This document shows positions 35,644 through 45,747 of a DNA stretch of 64,000 nt, piece by piece. The notes under the pieces were generated by a model. That model had not been told where the DNA came from and did no database searches. It saw only the letters and a list, made by a program, of their open reading frames with translations. Position 1 is the stretch's first letter; each line of letters begins with the position of its first letter. Location of the stretch: positions 205,120 to 269,119 of the forward strand of contig NZ_JNYD01000008.1 in assembly GCF_000717175.1 (NCBI RefSeq), in the 5' to 3' direction. Origin of the DNA: Pseudonocardia autotrophica. Lineage in GTDB: Bacteria > Actinomycetota > Actinomycetes > Mycobacteriales > Pseudonocardiaceae. A program made the translations under genes and the position numbers.

Positions 35644-36914
35644 CAGCGGCTCGCCGAGGTTTCAGTTCTTAGCTGGGTTCCAAGCTGCCGGAACCGGGTT
35701 AGTGTAGCGGTCTGAGTAGCGAGCACTGATAGCTCGGCCAGCGCCATGGCTGCAAGGGCGCCTTCATACCCACCCAAATGTCCGCCGAGGACGATACCCG
35801 TGAGGCCTATAATCGAGCCAACCACCGCACTGATTGCGACTGATCCAACGCGATCCAGCTTCACAAGGACGAGTCCTCCAGTGGCGCGCGACATACACGT
35901 AGCGGTAATAATAAGCGCCGAACTGCATACCGCGAAAAGCGTGGGGTGGATTGTCCCACTGAAAAGGAAAGAGTAGACCGAAGTGGCAAATACAACAAGC
36001 AAGACCCCAGCGGTTGCTCCTGCTGCCACATTGAGGAGAACGGTCTTGTATAGGCGGGACCTAGTCTGCCCCGGAGGTGCGAGGGCAACGTACGACTGCA
36101 TACTATTGGGTAGTGCACTGAGGCCGTTCAGAAGAGTGCGCTGAACCCGATCGACCGCCGCGAAGATGGCGACAGATCCCGGTGCCACCAGCGCTACTAG
36201 TGTGGTTGGTAGGGCTATGTAGACAGCACTGGCGAGGCGGCCGCTCATAGCAGCCAGCTGCAATCGAAATATGCGACGAAAGTCGAACCTATCAATCGAT
36301 CTGAGATCAGCGAGTGTTAGGTGAGACCATACAAGACCGGCTGCAATAATATAGAGTGCGCTTACTGCCTGCATTATGGGGACGAAAACGAGCTTACCGC
36401 CGAGGCCGAGAATCAGCGCGCCACTAACCGAACCGAGTACCCGCGGAGCGACGTCATTGGCAAGCAGAAGTAGCGGCTTGTTCAGACCGATGTAGAGCCA
36501 TGGGAAGCCCAATCCGCCAACGCTGGTCGCGACCGCCGCCATTAGACTTACGACGGGGTACGAGGGCGAAGCGATGAAGGCGACGAGAGCGGCCACAGTA
36601 CCGACCAGAGGCATCACGATGCATCTAGTCGCTAGGCTGAGAGCGATGAGGTTGCTGGTGCGCGTACGATACTGGGCAGCCGCAGCCTGAGGGCCAGTCA
36701 ACCCCCACCCCATCTCAATAACTGTCGCGGCAGCGCCGCCAACGGAGAACCCCACGGCAATTGCCGACCAGCCGCCTGATCCAAAGGCACTGGTAATGGC
36801 GGGGAGTGTCACCAGTGGGCTTACTGCGGCGATCGCCGGAGCGAGCGCGAACAACCCAAGTCTTCCTACGCGCTTGTAGGAGATGTGCCGCTTCACGCTC
36901 GTGTCACGGCTCAT
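35643..36914 (-). CDS. Wzx-type polysaccharide flippase
   Basis: 423 residues from ATG 36914 (an alternative ATG is at 36929). About 12 membrane helices with the MOP/Wzx look: VTLPAITSAFGSGGWSAIAV near the start and MGWGLTGPQAAA after helix 2. Later segments are IFAAVDRVQRTLLNGLS and ITATCMSRATGGLVLVKL. It exports undecaprenyl-linked repeat units to the Wzy-like polymerase encoded next. It overlaps the upstream glycosyltransferase gene by about 11 bases. Lower GC, like the rest of the cassette. Confidence 0.8.
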   Translation of the reverse strand: MSRDTSVKRHISYKRVGRLGLFALAPAIAAVSPLVTLPAITSAFGSGGWSAIAVGFSVGGAAATVIEMGWGLTGPQAAAAQYRTRTSNLIALSLATRCIVMPLVGTVAALVAFIASPSYPVVSLMAAVATSVGGLGFPWLYIGLNKPLLLLANDVAPRVLGSVSGALILGLGGKLVFVPIMQAVSALYIIAAGLVWSHLTLADLRSIDRFDFRRIFRLQLAAMSGRLASAVYIALPTTLVALVAPGSVAIFAAVDRVQRTLLNGLSALPNSMQSYVALAPPGQTRSRLYKTVLLNVAAGATAGVLLVVFATSVYSFLFSGTIHPTLFAVCSSALIITATCMSRATGGLVLVKLDRVGSVAISAVVGSIIGLTGIVLGGHLGGYEGALAAMALAELSVLATQTATLTRFRQLGTQLRTETSASR

Positions 36915-38040
36915 CAAGTGCTCCTTCAAGGCGTTGCATCAGCGCTGCGGCAAACATGGCATACCTTGAGTCGACATATTCTCGAAGTCGTATATGGCTT
37001 GCACTCGCTTCGCCGTCGTCAGGTACGGGCTCTATCATTGCAAGCGCTGAAGCTAACTCGTCAGAATTGCTCGCCTCAATCTGAACCAGTTGTCCCTCAG
37101 TAAGACTTGCAATCTCGCCGAGGGCATGAGAATTACGTGTTATGACTGTGCGGCCGCATGCCAGTCCCTGCCAAACCTTGTTGGCGATCACGGAAGCCGC
37201 TTTTCGTGAATCGCCAAAGATTCCCAAGACCACGTCATGCTCGCTTATAATTTCCGACAATTGATGCTCGGGCACGGGGTCGAGAAAGCTGACGTGTTCT
37301 GAGGCTGTGCCACGACGAAAGGCGCTCTCGATCTCGCCCCGTAGTTCGCCATCCCCGACCATCGTTAGAGCGAAGGTCTTACCCGTTCGAGCTAGGGTTT
37401 CCGCAGCTGCCATCACGGTAGAAAGTCCGTGCAGCGGGATGTAGTTCCCGTAGTACAAGATCTTTAGAGGATCACTGGCGGATCTAGCGCGCGGCCGAGG
37501 AACTGCCCAATCAGGTGCACCCACCGGAAGCGAGAAGACTCGTGCGCGTGAGGTCTGGGAACGTAGCTCCATAGCCCGGACTTCGGTATCGATAAGAACA
37601 TAGTCGGCAAAACGAACTGCGAGAGTATCGAACAGTCCATGCGCTCGTGCTTTTATGGATCGAGAAGAGAATCGTTGCCAGTCCTCGACGTTGGTCTCGT
37701 AAAGACCCACGAACCTATCAGTGATCACCGGAACCCGGCGGAAGCGGCCAATGATATAGCCGATCCACCAATACTGCACGTTGAACTCGGCGAGCACAAC
37801 CGCGCCGATATTGTTGGATCTGCGTAGACCAGCAATGAGCATCCGAACGCTTCGGCGAAGGTAGCCACCGTGCTGTTCAAGTTCCGTAGATTCGGAGTCG
37901 ATGCCATAATTCTCGGAGAGGTATGAACGGATTCGGCGATTTCTCGGATAGGTGATGTCGTGGACGGCGAGGTAGAGCACGCGACGATGCAGGTTCGGGC
38001 TTGTGCGAGAAGCTCGGAGATAATTGAGAATTGCTCTCAT
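36904..38040 (-). CDS. GT4-like glycosyltransferase
   Basis: 378 residues. The GT-B C-terminal domain shows LKILYYGNYIPLHGLSTVMA, FALTMVGDGELRGEIESAF, VSFLDPVPEHQLSEII, DVVLGIFGDSRKAASVIANK and QGLACGRTVITRNS. The N-terminal domain opens RVLYLAVHDITYPRNRRI. It overlaps the upstream GT2 gene by four bases. Substrates unknown; part of repeat-unit assembly. Confidence 0.8.
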   Translation of the reverse strand: MRAILNYLRASRTSPNLHRRVLYLAVHDITYPRNRRIRSYLSENYGIDSESTELEQHGGYLRRSVRMLIAGLRRSNNIGAVVLAEFNVQYWWIGYIIGRFRRVPVITDRFVGLYETNVEDWQRFSSRSIKARAHGLFDTLAVRFADYVLIDTEVRAMELRSQTSRARVFSLPVGAPDWAVPRPRARSASDPLKILYYGNYIPLHGLSTVMAAAETLARTGKTFALTMVGDGELRGEIESAFRRGTASEHVSFLDPVPEHQLSEIISEHDVVLGIFGDSRKAASVIANKVWQGLACGRTVITRNSHALGEIASLTEGQLVQIEASNSDELASALAMIEPVPDDGEASASHIRLREYVDSRYAMFAAALMQRLEGALDEP

Positions 38041-39026
38041 CGCTTGTACTCCGTTACCCGTACCGCAGCAAGCTCTCTAAGCATTCCCCAGCCCCGACAT
38101 GCACGGCGTATCGACCTGCCGGCACGGAATTGTGCTAGCGGCAGCCAGCTGACCGCCAACTCAGCTGAGCCGCCGAGGAGGCGTAAAATTCCGCCCACGA
38201 ACACTCGTGTTCTGCCTCGGAGGGACCAAGTGTCAGCGCGAAGTACGATTTGCGCAGCGTTGTTGCCTGTTCGTACGGCCCGACGAATAGCCCAGCGTGC
38301 AGTGCAGCGCGCTGCTGGGACGATTTCGATGACTTCGGCTGTCTTTGTCCAGACTATAGTCTCTCCAGACCGGATCAATCGACGTGTGAAATCAGTATCG
38401 GATCCGCCCGTAATCCCGAGTGCTTCATCGAAGCGGGGTATCCCGCCCTTAGCGCGTAACAAGCGTAGATTCAACAGCAGGTTATTCGTCGCGGCATGAG
38501 GCATCGAGAAACCCTCGCTAAAGTCTGGAGATATGAAGAATCCCCCAGAGTGGACCCATCGTGGGGGAGGGTACTCGTAGACGTATCGAACAGGTCCTGC
38601 GACCCCGGCTTGTCCGCTCCTAGCTTGGGCCTCAACCATGTTAGAGAGCCAACCCGGCGAAGGGATCTCATCGTCATCTATGAACACGATATAGTCGACG
38701 TCAATCGCGCTCTGGATGATGGCGTTCCTCGCGGCTGCTATCCCAGGCGTTGAGACCTGCAGGTACCGAATTCGAAGTAGGCTAGAGAGTCGATCGATTG
38801 TGGCGCGGGCGCTTTCTAGTGGATCGTTGTCAGCAACCACCACTTCGAACGGATTTGCAGAGATCTGCGACGCAAGCGCTGAAAGCAGCCACTCCAGGCC
38901 GTCTGGTCGCCTGTATGTTGCTATGCCGACCGCCACTCGGGCGTGCCAAGTGTCTGGAAGTTGGCAAGCATCGTGTGCGGCAGTTTCTTTTGGTGAACTG
39001 TTCATAGAGTAGCGGGGAGCGGTCAT
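38037..39026 (-). CDS. GT2-family glycosyltransferase
   Basis: 329 residues. The GT-A domain starts VAVGIATYRRPDGLEWLLSA, with FEVVVADNDPLE and DYIVFIDDDEIPSPGWL (the DDD metal motif). ITGGSDTDFTRRLIRSGE supplies the catalytic acid region. An amphipathic/hydrophobic C-terminal part may touch the membrane. It overlaps the BY-kinase gene by four bases (ATGA). It adds one sugar of the repeat unit; which one is unknown. Confidence 0.85.
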   Translation of the reverse strand: MTAPRYSMNSSPKETAAHDACQLPDTWHARVAVGIATYRRPDGLEWLLSALASQISANPFEVVVADNDPLESARATIDRLSSLLRIRYLQVSTPGIAAARNAIIQSAIDVDYIVFIDDDEIPSPGWLSNMVEAQARSGQAGVAGPVRYVYEYPPPRWVHSGGFFISPDFSEGFSMPHAATNNLLLNLRLLRAKGGIPRFDEALGITGGSDTDFTRRLIRSGETIVWTKTAEVIEIVPAARCTARWAIRRAVRTGNNAAQIVLRADTWSLRGRTRVFVGGILRLLGGSAELAVSWLPLAQFRAGRSIRRACRGWGMLRELAAVRVTEYKR

Positions 39027-40408
39027 CGCTGCTGGTTATGTTTAGCGATTTTGGACGGTTCGGTCTGGTAGTAGGTGCCGCCGTAGTAGCCGCTTTTGTC
39101 TCCGATTCGTTGCACCATCGTAAATACAGTCCCCGTTATTATCGCCTTGGCGCTGTGGAGGCGATCGACCGATCCACGCAGCTGGCCGATCGATGTCTGT
39201 TTTTCGCTCACGACGAGGATCACTCCGTCGACCGCAGAACTCAGAGCAGCTGCGTCGGTTACTGGAAGGATCGGTGGCGTGTCAATGAGAATATTTCTAT
39301 AGCGAGGCCGTAGATCTGCGATTAGCTTCTTTGCCGCGTTTGATCCAAGCAGTTCGCTAGGGTTTGGTGGAAGCTGGCCGCTGGCGAGAACGTCAAGTTG
39401 TCCGCGCCAATTCTGGATGGCCTGGCTCGGATGGGTCTGCCCCGTAAGCACCGTTGTCATGCCGATGCTGCCCTCGAGGCCAAACAGCTCGGCAAGCTTG
39501 GGCCTACGCAGGTCTGCCTCAATTAGTAGAGTGGGCTCGCCTGTGGCAGCGAGAGCAAGTCCTAGGTTGGCCGTCAGAGTGCTCTTGCCTTCGGCAGGAA
39601 GGCTGCTGGTAACTGCGAAGACTCGGTTCTCTTGGTCGATGTCGACGAACTGTAGATTGGTTCGGACGTGCCTGAATGCTTCGGCAGCTCGTCCTCTCGG
39701 ATTTGTGCTTATCGGAAGAGGGCTGGTCTCGATCGTCGGTTCGAAGGCTATAGAGCCGAGATTCGGCGCGCTAGTTGCGCTCACAATGGTATCAGTGTCT
39801 CGGATGGCGGTATCAAGGGAGTTGCGCACGACGACGATCGCAGCGCCGATAATGAGTCCACCAAGAGCGCCGAATGTTGCCAGCGAGGGCATGCTCGGCG
39901 AGGAGGGGTCGGTTGGAACCGGAGCGGGCTGGACAAGCCTGACTTGCACGGCTGGGACGCCGGCGTTCAACGGGCGCTCGAGGTCTGCTACGAGCTCAGT
40001 CATCACGTCGGCGACAGTATCGGCGAGTTGGGCCGAGGTGTTGGGGTTTGGGTCGCTCGCCTGGATGTCGATGAGCACCGAGTTGAGGGCACTTGACGCG
40101 GCGAGGTGCGAGGCGATCTGAGCGTGCGTCTGTGGAAGGTTGAGGCGGCGCTTAACCTCTGTGGTTACGCGCGGACTTGTCACTAATTCCACGTATGAGG
40201 TGACACGCTGCTGAGAGAGCTGCGCTCCTTGGAACGCCCCTTGAGGGGTATCACCGCTTTGGGCGCTTACGTAAAGCGTTGCCGTCGCTGTGTAGGCAGC
40301 GGGTCGGACTGCATGAACTCCAATACCTGCGGCTATCCCCAGTGCGATTGCGATCAGAAGTAGCACCCAATTGCCGCGGATTAGGAGAAGAACCTGTCGG
40401 ATCGTCAT
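39023..40408 (-). CDS. Wzz-type chain-length regulator fused to BY-kinase
   Basis: 461 residues. A Wzz domain with two membrane helices (VLLLIAIALGIAAGIGVHAV at about 15-34, and FGALGGLIIGAAIVVV at about 178-193) frames the extracytoplasmic part. A C-terminal bacterial tyrosine kinase follows: Walker A SSLPAEGKSTLTANL at about 267-281, Walker A' TLLIEADLRRPKL, Walker B NILIDTPPILP. The tail has clustered Tyr (SGYYGGTYYQTEP), the expected autophosphorylation site. It controls polymer length together with Wzy. The phosphatase at 11.4 kb could be its counterpart. One transcription unit with the glycosyltransferases that follow. Confidence 0.9.
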   Translation of the reverse strand: MTIRQVLLLIRGNWVLLLIAIALGIAAGIGVHAVRPAAYTATATLYVSAQSGDTPQGAFQGAQLSQQRVTSYVELVTSPRVTTEVKRRLNLPQTHAQIASHLAASSALNSVLIDIQASDPNPNTSAQLADTVADVMTELVADLERPLNAGVPAVQVRLVQPAPVPTDPSSPSMPSLATFGALGGLIIGAAIVVVRNSLDTAIRDTDTIVSATSAPNLGSIAFEPTIETSPLPISTNPRGRAAEAFRHVRTNLQFVDIDQENRVFAVTSSLPAEGKSTLTANLGLALAATGEPTLLIEADLRRPKLAELFGLEGSIGMTTVLTGQTHPSQAIQNWRGQLDVLASGQLPPNPSELLGSNAAKKLIADLRPRYRNILIDTPPILPVTDAAALSSAVDGVILVVSEKQTSIGQLRGSVDRLHSAKAIITGTVFTMVQRIGDKSGYYGGTYYQTEPSKIAKHNQQR

Positions 40409-40500
40409 AATGAGTTTCTGTTCCCGTCACCACTGGTTCGTGCCGCGATGCGCTATCAGATTCGTGTCGGGCGACTGTGGCCTGCGCGCTCGACGGTGGC

Positions 40501-41397
40501 TCATGCGTGTGCGAACGCGTCCGAGGAAGCTACAGACATCACGTACTGCCCGTAGCGGGACTTCGCCATACGTTCGCCGAGGGAGTAGCACCTTGCCGAG
40601 TCGATGAATCCCATGCGTAGCGCGACTTCCTCGATGCAGGCAATGCGGACACCTTGCCGGTGCTCAAGCACTTGGACGTACTGGCTGGCCTCAAGCAGCG
40701 AGTCGTGAAGTCCGGTATCGAGCCAAGCGAATCCACGGCCCAGGTCGACGAGGCGTGCGGTTCCCTGACTGAGATAGGTCCTGTTTATGTCCGTTATCTC
40801 TAGCTCGCCGCGAGCTGACGGCTTGAGTGACCTAGCGATTTCTACAACCTGGGCGTCGTAGAGATAAAGGCCGGTTACCGCCCGGTCGGAGCGTGGCTTG
40901 AGTGGCTTCTCCTCGATTGATATGAGGCGTCCGTTGTCGTCTGCCTCACCTACGCCGTACCGTTCGGGGTCTCTGACGGGATATCCGAACAGGACGCAGC
41001 CATCTGCACCACTACGCAAGCCTTCAATGCTTGCTGCGAGGCGGCTACTGAAGCCAGGACCGTGGAAGATGTTGTCGCCCAGGACGAGAGCGGAAGGATT
41101 GTCGCCGACGTGGTCGGCTCCGATGATGAATGCTTGGGCTAGGCCATCCGGCGACGGCTGCTCCGCGTAGGAGAGCTGCAGGCCGAGCTCCGAGCCATCT
41201 CCAAGGAGCCGGCGGAAGCCGGGGAGATCGTCCGGGGTACTGATGATCAGAATCTCGCGTATGCCGGCGAGCATGAGAGTCGACAATGGGTAGTAGATCA
41301 TCGGCTTGTCGTAGACCGGCAGCAGCTGCTTCGACACCGCGCGAGTGATCGGGTACAGGCGAGTGCCGGAGCCCCCGGCCAGGATGATGCCCTTCAT
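40501..41397 (-). CDS. rmlA: Glucose-1-phosphate thymidylyltransferase RmlA
   Basis: 298 residues from ATG 41397, overlapping the rmlC stop by four bases. Nucleotidyltransferase motif [20 protein letters not shown], then [39 protein letters not shown]-type region ([14 protein letters not shown]), and [12 protein letters not shown]. It makes dTDP-glucose from glucose 1-phosphate and dTTP, the first step toward dTDP-L-rhamnose. rmlB and rmlC are next to it; no rmlD is in the window. Confidence 0.95.
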   Translation of the reverse strand: MKGIILAGGSGTRLYPITRAVSKQLLPVYDKPMIYYPLSTLMLAGIREILIISTPDDLPGFRRLLGDGSELGLQLSYAEQPSPDGLAQAFIIGADHVGDNPSALVLGDNIFHGPGFSSRLAASIEGLRSGADGCVLFGYPVRDPERYGVGEADDNGRLISIEEKPLKPRSDRAVTGLYLYDAQVVEIARSLKPSARGELEITDINRTYLSQGTARLVDLGRGFAWLDTGLHDSLLEASQYVQVLEHRQGVRIACIEEVALRMGFIDSARCYSLGERMAKSRYGQYVMSVASSDAFAHA

Positions 41398-42002
41398 CGC
41401 TGTCCTTCCCGCTGCGAGCGGTAGAGCTCCTGGCAGGCGTCCCACGAGGGGAGGAGGCCGGTCTCGCGGGCCTTGGCCAGCGTCGGTGCCTGGGTGTCCT
41501 TCTCGGAGAGGACTTGGGGGAGTCCCTTCGGCCACGGGATGCCGAGCTCGGGGTCGAGCGGTGAGATCCCGTGCTCACTGCCGGGGTTGTAGCCCGTCGA
41601 GCAGAGGTAGGTCATCGTCGTGTCGTCCTCGAGGGCGACGAAGGCGTGGCCGAGCCCCTCCGCGAGGTAGACAGACCGGCCGCTCGTCGGGTCCATCTCC
41701 ACCGTCTCGACAACGCCGAAGGCCGGGGAGCCCACACGGATGTCGACGATGACGTCGACGAGGGACCCGCGGGCGCACGAGACGTACTTGGCCTGGCCGG
41801 GCGGCACATCCGAAAAATGCACACCGCGGATCACGCCGCGAGCGGAGATGCTCTGGTTGACCTGCCCGAGAACCAGGTCGAAGCCGAGCGCCTCGCGGAA
41901 CGCAGCGACCTGGAAGGGCGCCGCGAACTGGCCGCGGTTGTCGGGGAAGACCGGGGGCTCGAAGACCCAGGCCCCGGGGATGCCGAGCTCGTAAGCCTTC
42001 AT
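41394..42002 (-). CDS. rmlC: dTDP-4-dehydrorhamnose 3,5-epimerase RmlC
   Basis: 202 residues from ATG 42002, overlapping the rmlB stop. Cupin-fold motifs: [37 protein letters not shown] (with the catalytic His in RGVHF), [20 protein letters not shown], and [20 protein letters not shown]. Converts dTDP-4-keto-6-deoxyglucose to dTDP-4-keto-rhamnose. The longer upstream frame is antisense or out-of-phase read-through and was not used. Confidence 0.95.
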   Translation of the reverse strand: MKAYELGIPGAWVFEPPVFPDNRGQFAAPFQVAAFREALGFDLVLGQVNQSISARGVIRGVHFSDVPPGQAKYVSCARGSLVDVIVDIRVGSPAFGVVETVEMDPTSGRSVYLAEGLGHAFVALEDDTTMTYLCSTGYNPGSEHGISPLDPELGIPWPKGLPQVLSEKDTQAPTLAKARETGLLPSWDACQELYRSQREGQR

Positions 42003-42988
42003 CGCGCCACCGCGCTTCCGGCCTTGAGCGGCTCCCACCAGTCGCGACGGGTGCGGTACCAGTCCACGAGGTCGACGAGGCCCTCGGCGATCGAGACCTG
42101 CGGCGAGTAGCCGAGCTCGTCGGCGATCTTCGACCAGTCGACGGAGTAGCGGCGATCGTGACCCTTGCGGTCGGCGACCGGTTCGATCATCGACTCGTCG
42201 GCCCCCACCGCGGCGAGGAGGCGGTACGTGAGGTCCCGATTTGTCATCTCCGTGCCGCCGCCGATGTTGTAGAGCTCGCCGGGCCGGCCGCCCTCGACGA
42301 CCAGCTGGATGCCGCGGCAGTGATCGTCGACGTGGAGCCAGTCCCGCACGTTCAGCCCGTCCCCGTAGAGCGGGACCTTCTTGCCATCGAGCAGGTTGGT
42401 GACGAACAGCGGGATGACCTTCTCCGGGAACTGGTGGCGCCCGTAGTTGTTCGAGCACCGGGTGATGCACACCGGCAGGCCGTGCGTCCGGTGGTAGGCG
42501 CGGGCGAGGAGATCCGACGACGCCTTCGACGCGGAGTACGGCGAGTTCGGCTGGAGGGGATGGTCCTCAGGCCAGGAGCCTTCGTCGATCGAGCCGTAGA
42601 CCTCGTCGGTCGACACGTGAACGAACTTCCCCACGCCCGCGTCGAGAGCGGCCTGCAGGAGGACCTGGGTGCCGACCACGTTCGTCGAGACGAAGTCGGC
42701 GGCGCCGGTGATCGAGCGATCGACATGGGACTCCGCGGCGAAGTGCACCACGACGTCGGTGCCGCGCATCGTCTCGGAGACGAGAGCCGCGTCCCGGATG
42801 TCGCCTTCCACGAACCGAAGGCGAGGAGACTCCGCGACCTCGGACAAGTTGGTCATCGTCCCTGCGTACGTCAGGGCGTCGAGGACGACGATCTCAGCAG
42901 ACTCGACGGCGGGGTAGGCGCCGGTCAAGGCGTGACGGACGTAGTTGGAGCCGATGAAGCCGGCTCCACCGGTGACCAGGATCCGCAT
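41999..42988 (-). CDS. rmlB: dTDP-glucose 4,6-dehydratase RmlB
   Basis: 329 residues from ATG 42988. NAD-binding MRILVTGGAGFIGSNYVRH, then DALTYAG, HFAAESHVDRSI, VSTDEVYGS (Thr-Asp-Glu catalytic group), SPYSASKASSD (YxxxK), and RCSNNYGRHQFPEKVIP. Extended short-chain dehydrogenase that makes dTDP-4-keto-6-deoxyglucose. It lies nine bases from the preceding glycosyltransferase gene and heads the rmlB-rmlC-rmlA run. Confidence 0.95.
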   Translation of the reverse strand: MRILVTGGAGFIGSNYVRHALTGAYPAVESAEIVVLDALTYAGTMTNLSEVAESPRLRFVEGDIRDAALVSETMRGTDVVVHFAAESHVDRSITGAADFVSTNVVGTQVLLQAALDAGVGKFVHVSTDEVYGSIDEGSWPEDHPLQPNSPYSASKASSDLLARAYHRTHGLPVCITRCSNNYGRHQFPEKVIPLFVTNLLDGKKVPLYGDGLNVRDWLHVDDHCRGIQLVVEGGRPGELYNIGGGTEMTNRDLTYRLLAAVGADESMIEPVADRKGHDRRYSVDWSKIADELGYSPQVSIAEGLVDLVDWYRTRRDWWEPLKAGSAVAR

Positions 42989-42996
42989 GTCTTCTC

Positions 42997-44118
42997 TCAG
43001 ATTCGGGTGCGGTGACGTCGGGAACGGGTGCGGTTCAGGAGATCGACGCAAAGCTGCTCGTACTCGAGTGCGACGTCGTCCCAGCCGTAAGCCTCTGCCG
43101 CGCGCTCGCGCGCACCGACGCCGTTGGCCTCGGCCGCCGGAAGGTCGGCTTCGGTCGCGTCGATGCGCTCGGCCAGCTGCTGGGGACGCGCGAAGAAGCT
43201 GCCGTACGCGCCGAGGACCTCTCGGTTGAAGTTGACGTCCCAGGCGATGACGTTGGCGCCGGCTCCCATCGCACGCAGGAGCGAGGGGTTCGTGCCCCCT
43301 ACGGAGTGGCCGTGGAGGTAGCTCGCGGCGCCGGCGTAGAGCGCGTCGAGCAGGTCCTGATCCCAGACACCGCCGACGAGCCTGACCCGCGCATCCGTCG
43401 CGGCGAGTTCCCGGATGCGGCGTTGGTGGTCACTCGGATACGGGACGGAGCCGACCACGACGAGCGGCTTGGTGGCCTTGCTCTGCAGGTAGCCCTCGAT
43501 GATGACGTCGACGTGGTTCTCGGGCTCGAGGCGCGCGACGACCAGGTGGTAACCGCGGGCGTCGAGCTCAAGTTCGCGCAGCCGCGCGAAATCGCAGTGC
43601 TCCTGAATGGGAGCGCCGTAGGGGATGAAAATGCTCTGCGCCCCATAGCGCTCGCGGTAGTAGTCCTGAATCCCGACGGCGTCCGCGATGAGTTCGTCGG
43701 CGAGTGCCACGGAAAGTTGTTCGTTCGCGAGGTAGTAGCGGCGGCCGTTGGGGCCCCACTTCGCCCGCTTCCATTCCAGACCGTCGACGTGGACAGCGAC
43801 GGGAATCCGTGCGGCTCTGATCACCGGCAGGAGCGGAGCGTTGGCGGCATTGAAGACCAGAGCGACGTCCGCTCGATGGCGGAGCAGGTGTGCGACCGAG
43901 AGCGCTGTGTGACTCAACGTCTCGGTGACGGGGTGCTTCATCGCCGGGAGCCGGACGCGGTGCATCCCCAGGTACTCGGCTGAGTCGTCGTCCCCCCGGC
44001 AGTACACGCGCACCTCGTGGCCCGCCTTGACCAGGCGGAGCCCGATCTCCTCGACCGCGGTCTCGAAGCCGCCGTACCGCGCGGGAACGCCGCGGGTGCC
44101 GATCATGGCGATGCGCAA
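42997..44118 (-). CDS. GT4 glycosyltransferase with DUF1972 N-terminus
   Basis: 373 residues. It opens MRIAMIGTRGVPARYGGFET, the DUF1972 signature of rhamnosyl-type transferases, followed by HVDGLEWKRAKWGPNGRRYY and ADAVGIQDYYRERYG. The C-terminal domain shows YHLVVARLEPENHVD, YLHGHSVGGTNPSLLRAMGA and WDVNFNREVLG. It is first in the operon with rmlB-rmlC-rmlA. It probably transfers the rhamnose those genes supply. Donor inferred from context. Confidence 0.85.
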   Translation of the reverse strand: MRIAMIGTRGVPARYGGFETAVEEIGLRLVKAGHEVRVYCRGDDDSAEYLGMHRVRLPAMKHPVTETLSHTALSVAHLLRHRADVALVFNAANAPLLPVIRAARIPVAVHVDGLEWKRAKWGPNGRRYYLANEQLSVALADELIADAVGIQDYYRERYGAQSIFIPYGAPIQEHCDFARLRELELDARGYHLVVARLEPENHVDVIIEGYLQSKATKPLVVVGSVPYPSDHQRRIRELAATDARVRLVGGVWDQDLLDALYAGAASYLHGHSVGGTNPSLLRAMGAGANVIAWDVNFNREVLGAYGSFFARPQQLAERIDATEADLPAAEANGVGARERAAEAYGWDDVALEYEQLCVDLLNRTRSRRHRTRI

Positions 44119-44483
44119 GGGGAGACTCCAAGAACAGGTGGGGAGCGTGCTGAAGAGACAGGTCTCGACGTCGTCGGCGGACCTTCGCTGGGGAGCATCG
44201 GGTCCGTCGGCCGCTCGGGCGCGGGTGTTACAAGGTGTGCGTGAGCATCACACGGCAGTAGCCACGCACTCCGAACACCTCCGTGTCGTCCATCGCCACG
44301 AACAGGCTGCCAGGTGACGGATGATACACATGCTTCAGTCCGAATGCAGTACGAGCGAGTGGCGTTCGACGTAGTCACGAGATGCGCTGTGACGCGCGGT
44401 GTGGGAATTCTCGCTCTAGGCTGCGCGCGCCGGCAGTCGAAGGTGAGCGATAGTCCGGGTGAAGTGCGCGCGAGAGGAACTGG
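44119..44483. other. Divergent gap upstream of the rhamnose operon and ugd
   Basis: 365 bases with no convincing gene. It should contain promoters for the minus-strand rml/glycosyltransferase operon and the plus-strand ugd gene. I see no strong palindrome or recognised operator. Confidence 0.4.
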
Positions 44484-44829
44484 ATGAAGCTATCGGTGAT
44501 CGGCTGCGGCTACCTGGGCGCCGTCCATGCAGCGTCCATGGCCGAGCTCGGACACGAGGTGGTCGGCGTCGACGTCGACGCCTCCAAGATCGGGCTGTGG
44601 CGACGGGCCGCGCGCCGTTCTTCGAGCCCGAGTTCGAGGAGTTGCTCACCACGTCGCTCGGCTCGGGGCGGCTGCGGTTCAGTTCCGACCTGGCGGAGGC
44701 GGCGGGGTGCCAGATCCACTTCGTCTGTGTCGGGACGCCACAGAAGCGCGGCGAGTACGCGGCGGACCTGCAGTACGTGGAGGTCGCGGTCGAGTGGGCC
44801 TTGACCCCGGATAGTGGACACGGGCTGGA

Positions 44830-45747
44830 TTACGCGACTTCCGGGACGGTAGCGGCGTAGCTCGCCTCGTAGGTGTTCGGGGTCTGGTAGCGGCAGTAGG
44901 AGTGGCGGCGTCGGGTGTTGTAGCGGGTCAGCCACCGGTACAGCTCGCGGCGGCAGGTCGTCTCGTCGGGCCAGAACGCGTTGTCCTGCAGCACTTCTCG
45001 TTTCAGGGTGGCGTTTAACGACTCGGCGAGGGCGTTGTCGGCGCTGGACCCGACCGCGCCCATCAACCGCCGGACGTCGAGTCGGTCGCAGAGCTCGGCG
45101 TAGACGCGGCTGGTGTAGACCGAGCCGTGGTCGGAGTGGAAGATCGCCCCGGCCACGCTGCCGCGGTCCGCGGCTGCGGCGAGCAGGGCGTCGGCGACGA
45201 GGTCGGTGCGCATGTGGTCGGCGATCGCCCACCCGGCCAACCTGCGGGAGTAGCAGTCGATCACGGTGGCCAGGTAGAGGTTCCGCCCGTCGGCCAGGGG
45301 CAGGTAGGTGATGTCGCCGACGTAGACGGTGTTCGGAGCCTGCGCGGTGAAGTCGCGTCCGAGCAGGTCGGGCACCGTCGTGTCGGCGGGCTCGGGGATG
45401 GTGGTGCGCACCCGGCGGCGCCTGCGATAGCCCGCGATGCCGTGCTCGCGCATGACCCGTCCGATCCGCTTGTGGTTCACCCGCTCAGCCGGCTCGACGC
45501 CGTCGTTGAGTTCGGCGGTGATCCGCGGCCGCCCGCACGTGCGGTCGCCGTCATGCACGGCGCGGATCCGCTCGGCCAAGGCGGTATCGGCCGCGGTGCG
45601 TGCGGCGCGAGTCGGGGCGGCGGCGAGCCAGGCGTAGAAGGAGGAGCGTCGCACGTCGAGCAGTGCGCAGAGCCGCTTCACCGTCCAGCCCGGGCGCGGG
45701 CTGGAGGTCGTGTCGGAGTGGTCGGCGACGAACTGGAAGCGGGTCAC
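44830..45747 (-). CDS. IS3-family transposase OrfB
   Basis: 305 residues. HTH_21-type region (KRLCALLDVRRSSFYAWLAA), then the integrase core: VYVGDITYLPLADGRNLYLA, FHSDHGSVYTSRVYAEL, ADNALAESLNATLKREVL (D, D, E). It overlaps orfA by four bases (ATGA), so it can be made by coupling or frameshifting. Confidence 0.95.
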   Translation of the reverse strand: MTRFQFVADHSDTTSSPRPGWTVKRLCALLDVRRSSFYAWLAAAPTRAARTAADTALAERIRAVHDGDRTCGRPRITAELNDGVEPAERVNHKRIGRVMREHGIAGYRRRRRVRTTIPEPADTTVPDLLGRDFTAQAPNTVYVGDITYLPLADGRNLYLATVIDCYSRRLAGWAIADHMRTDLVADALLAAAADRGSVAGAIFHSDHGSVYTSRVYAELCDRLDVRRLMGAVGSSADNALAESLNATLKREVLQDNAFWPDETTCRRELYRWLTRYNTRRRHSYCRYQTPNTYEASYAATVPEVA

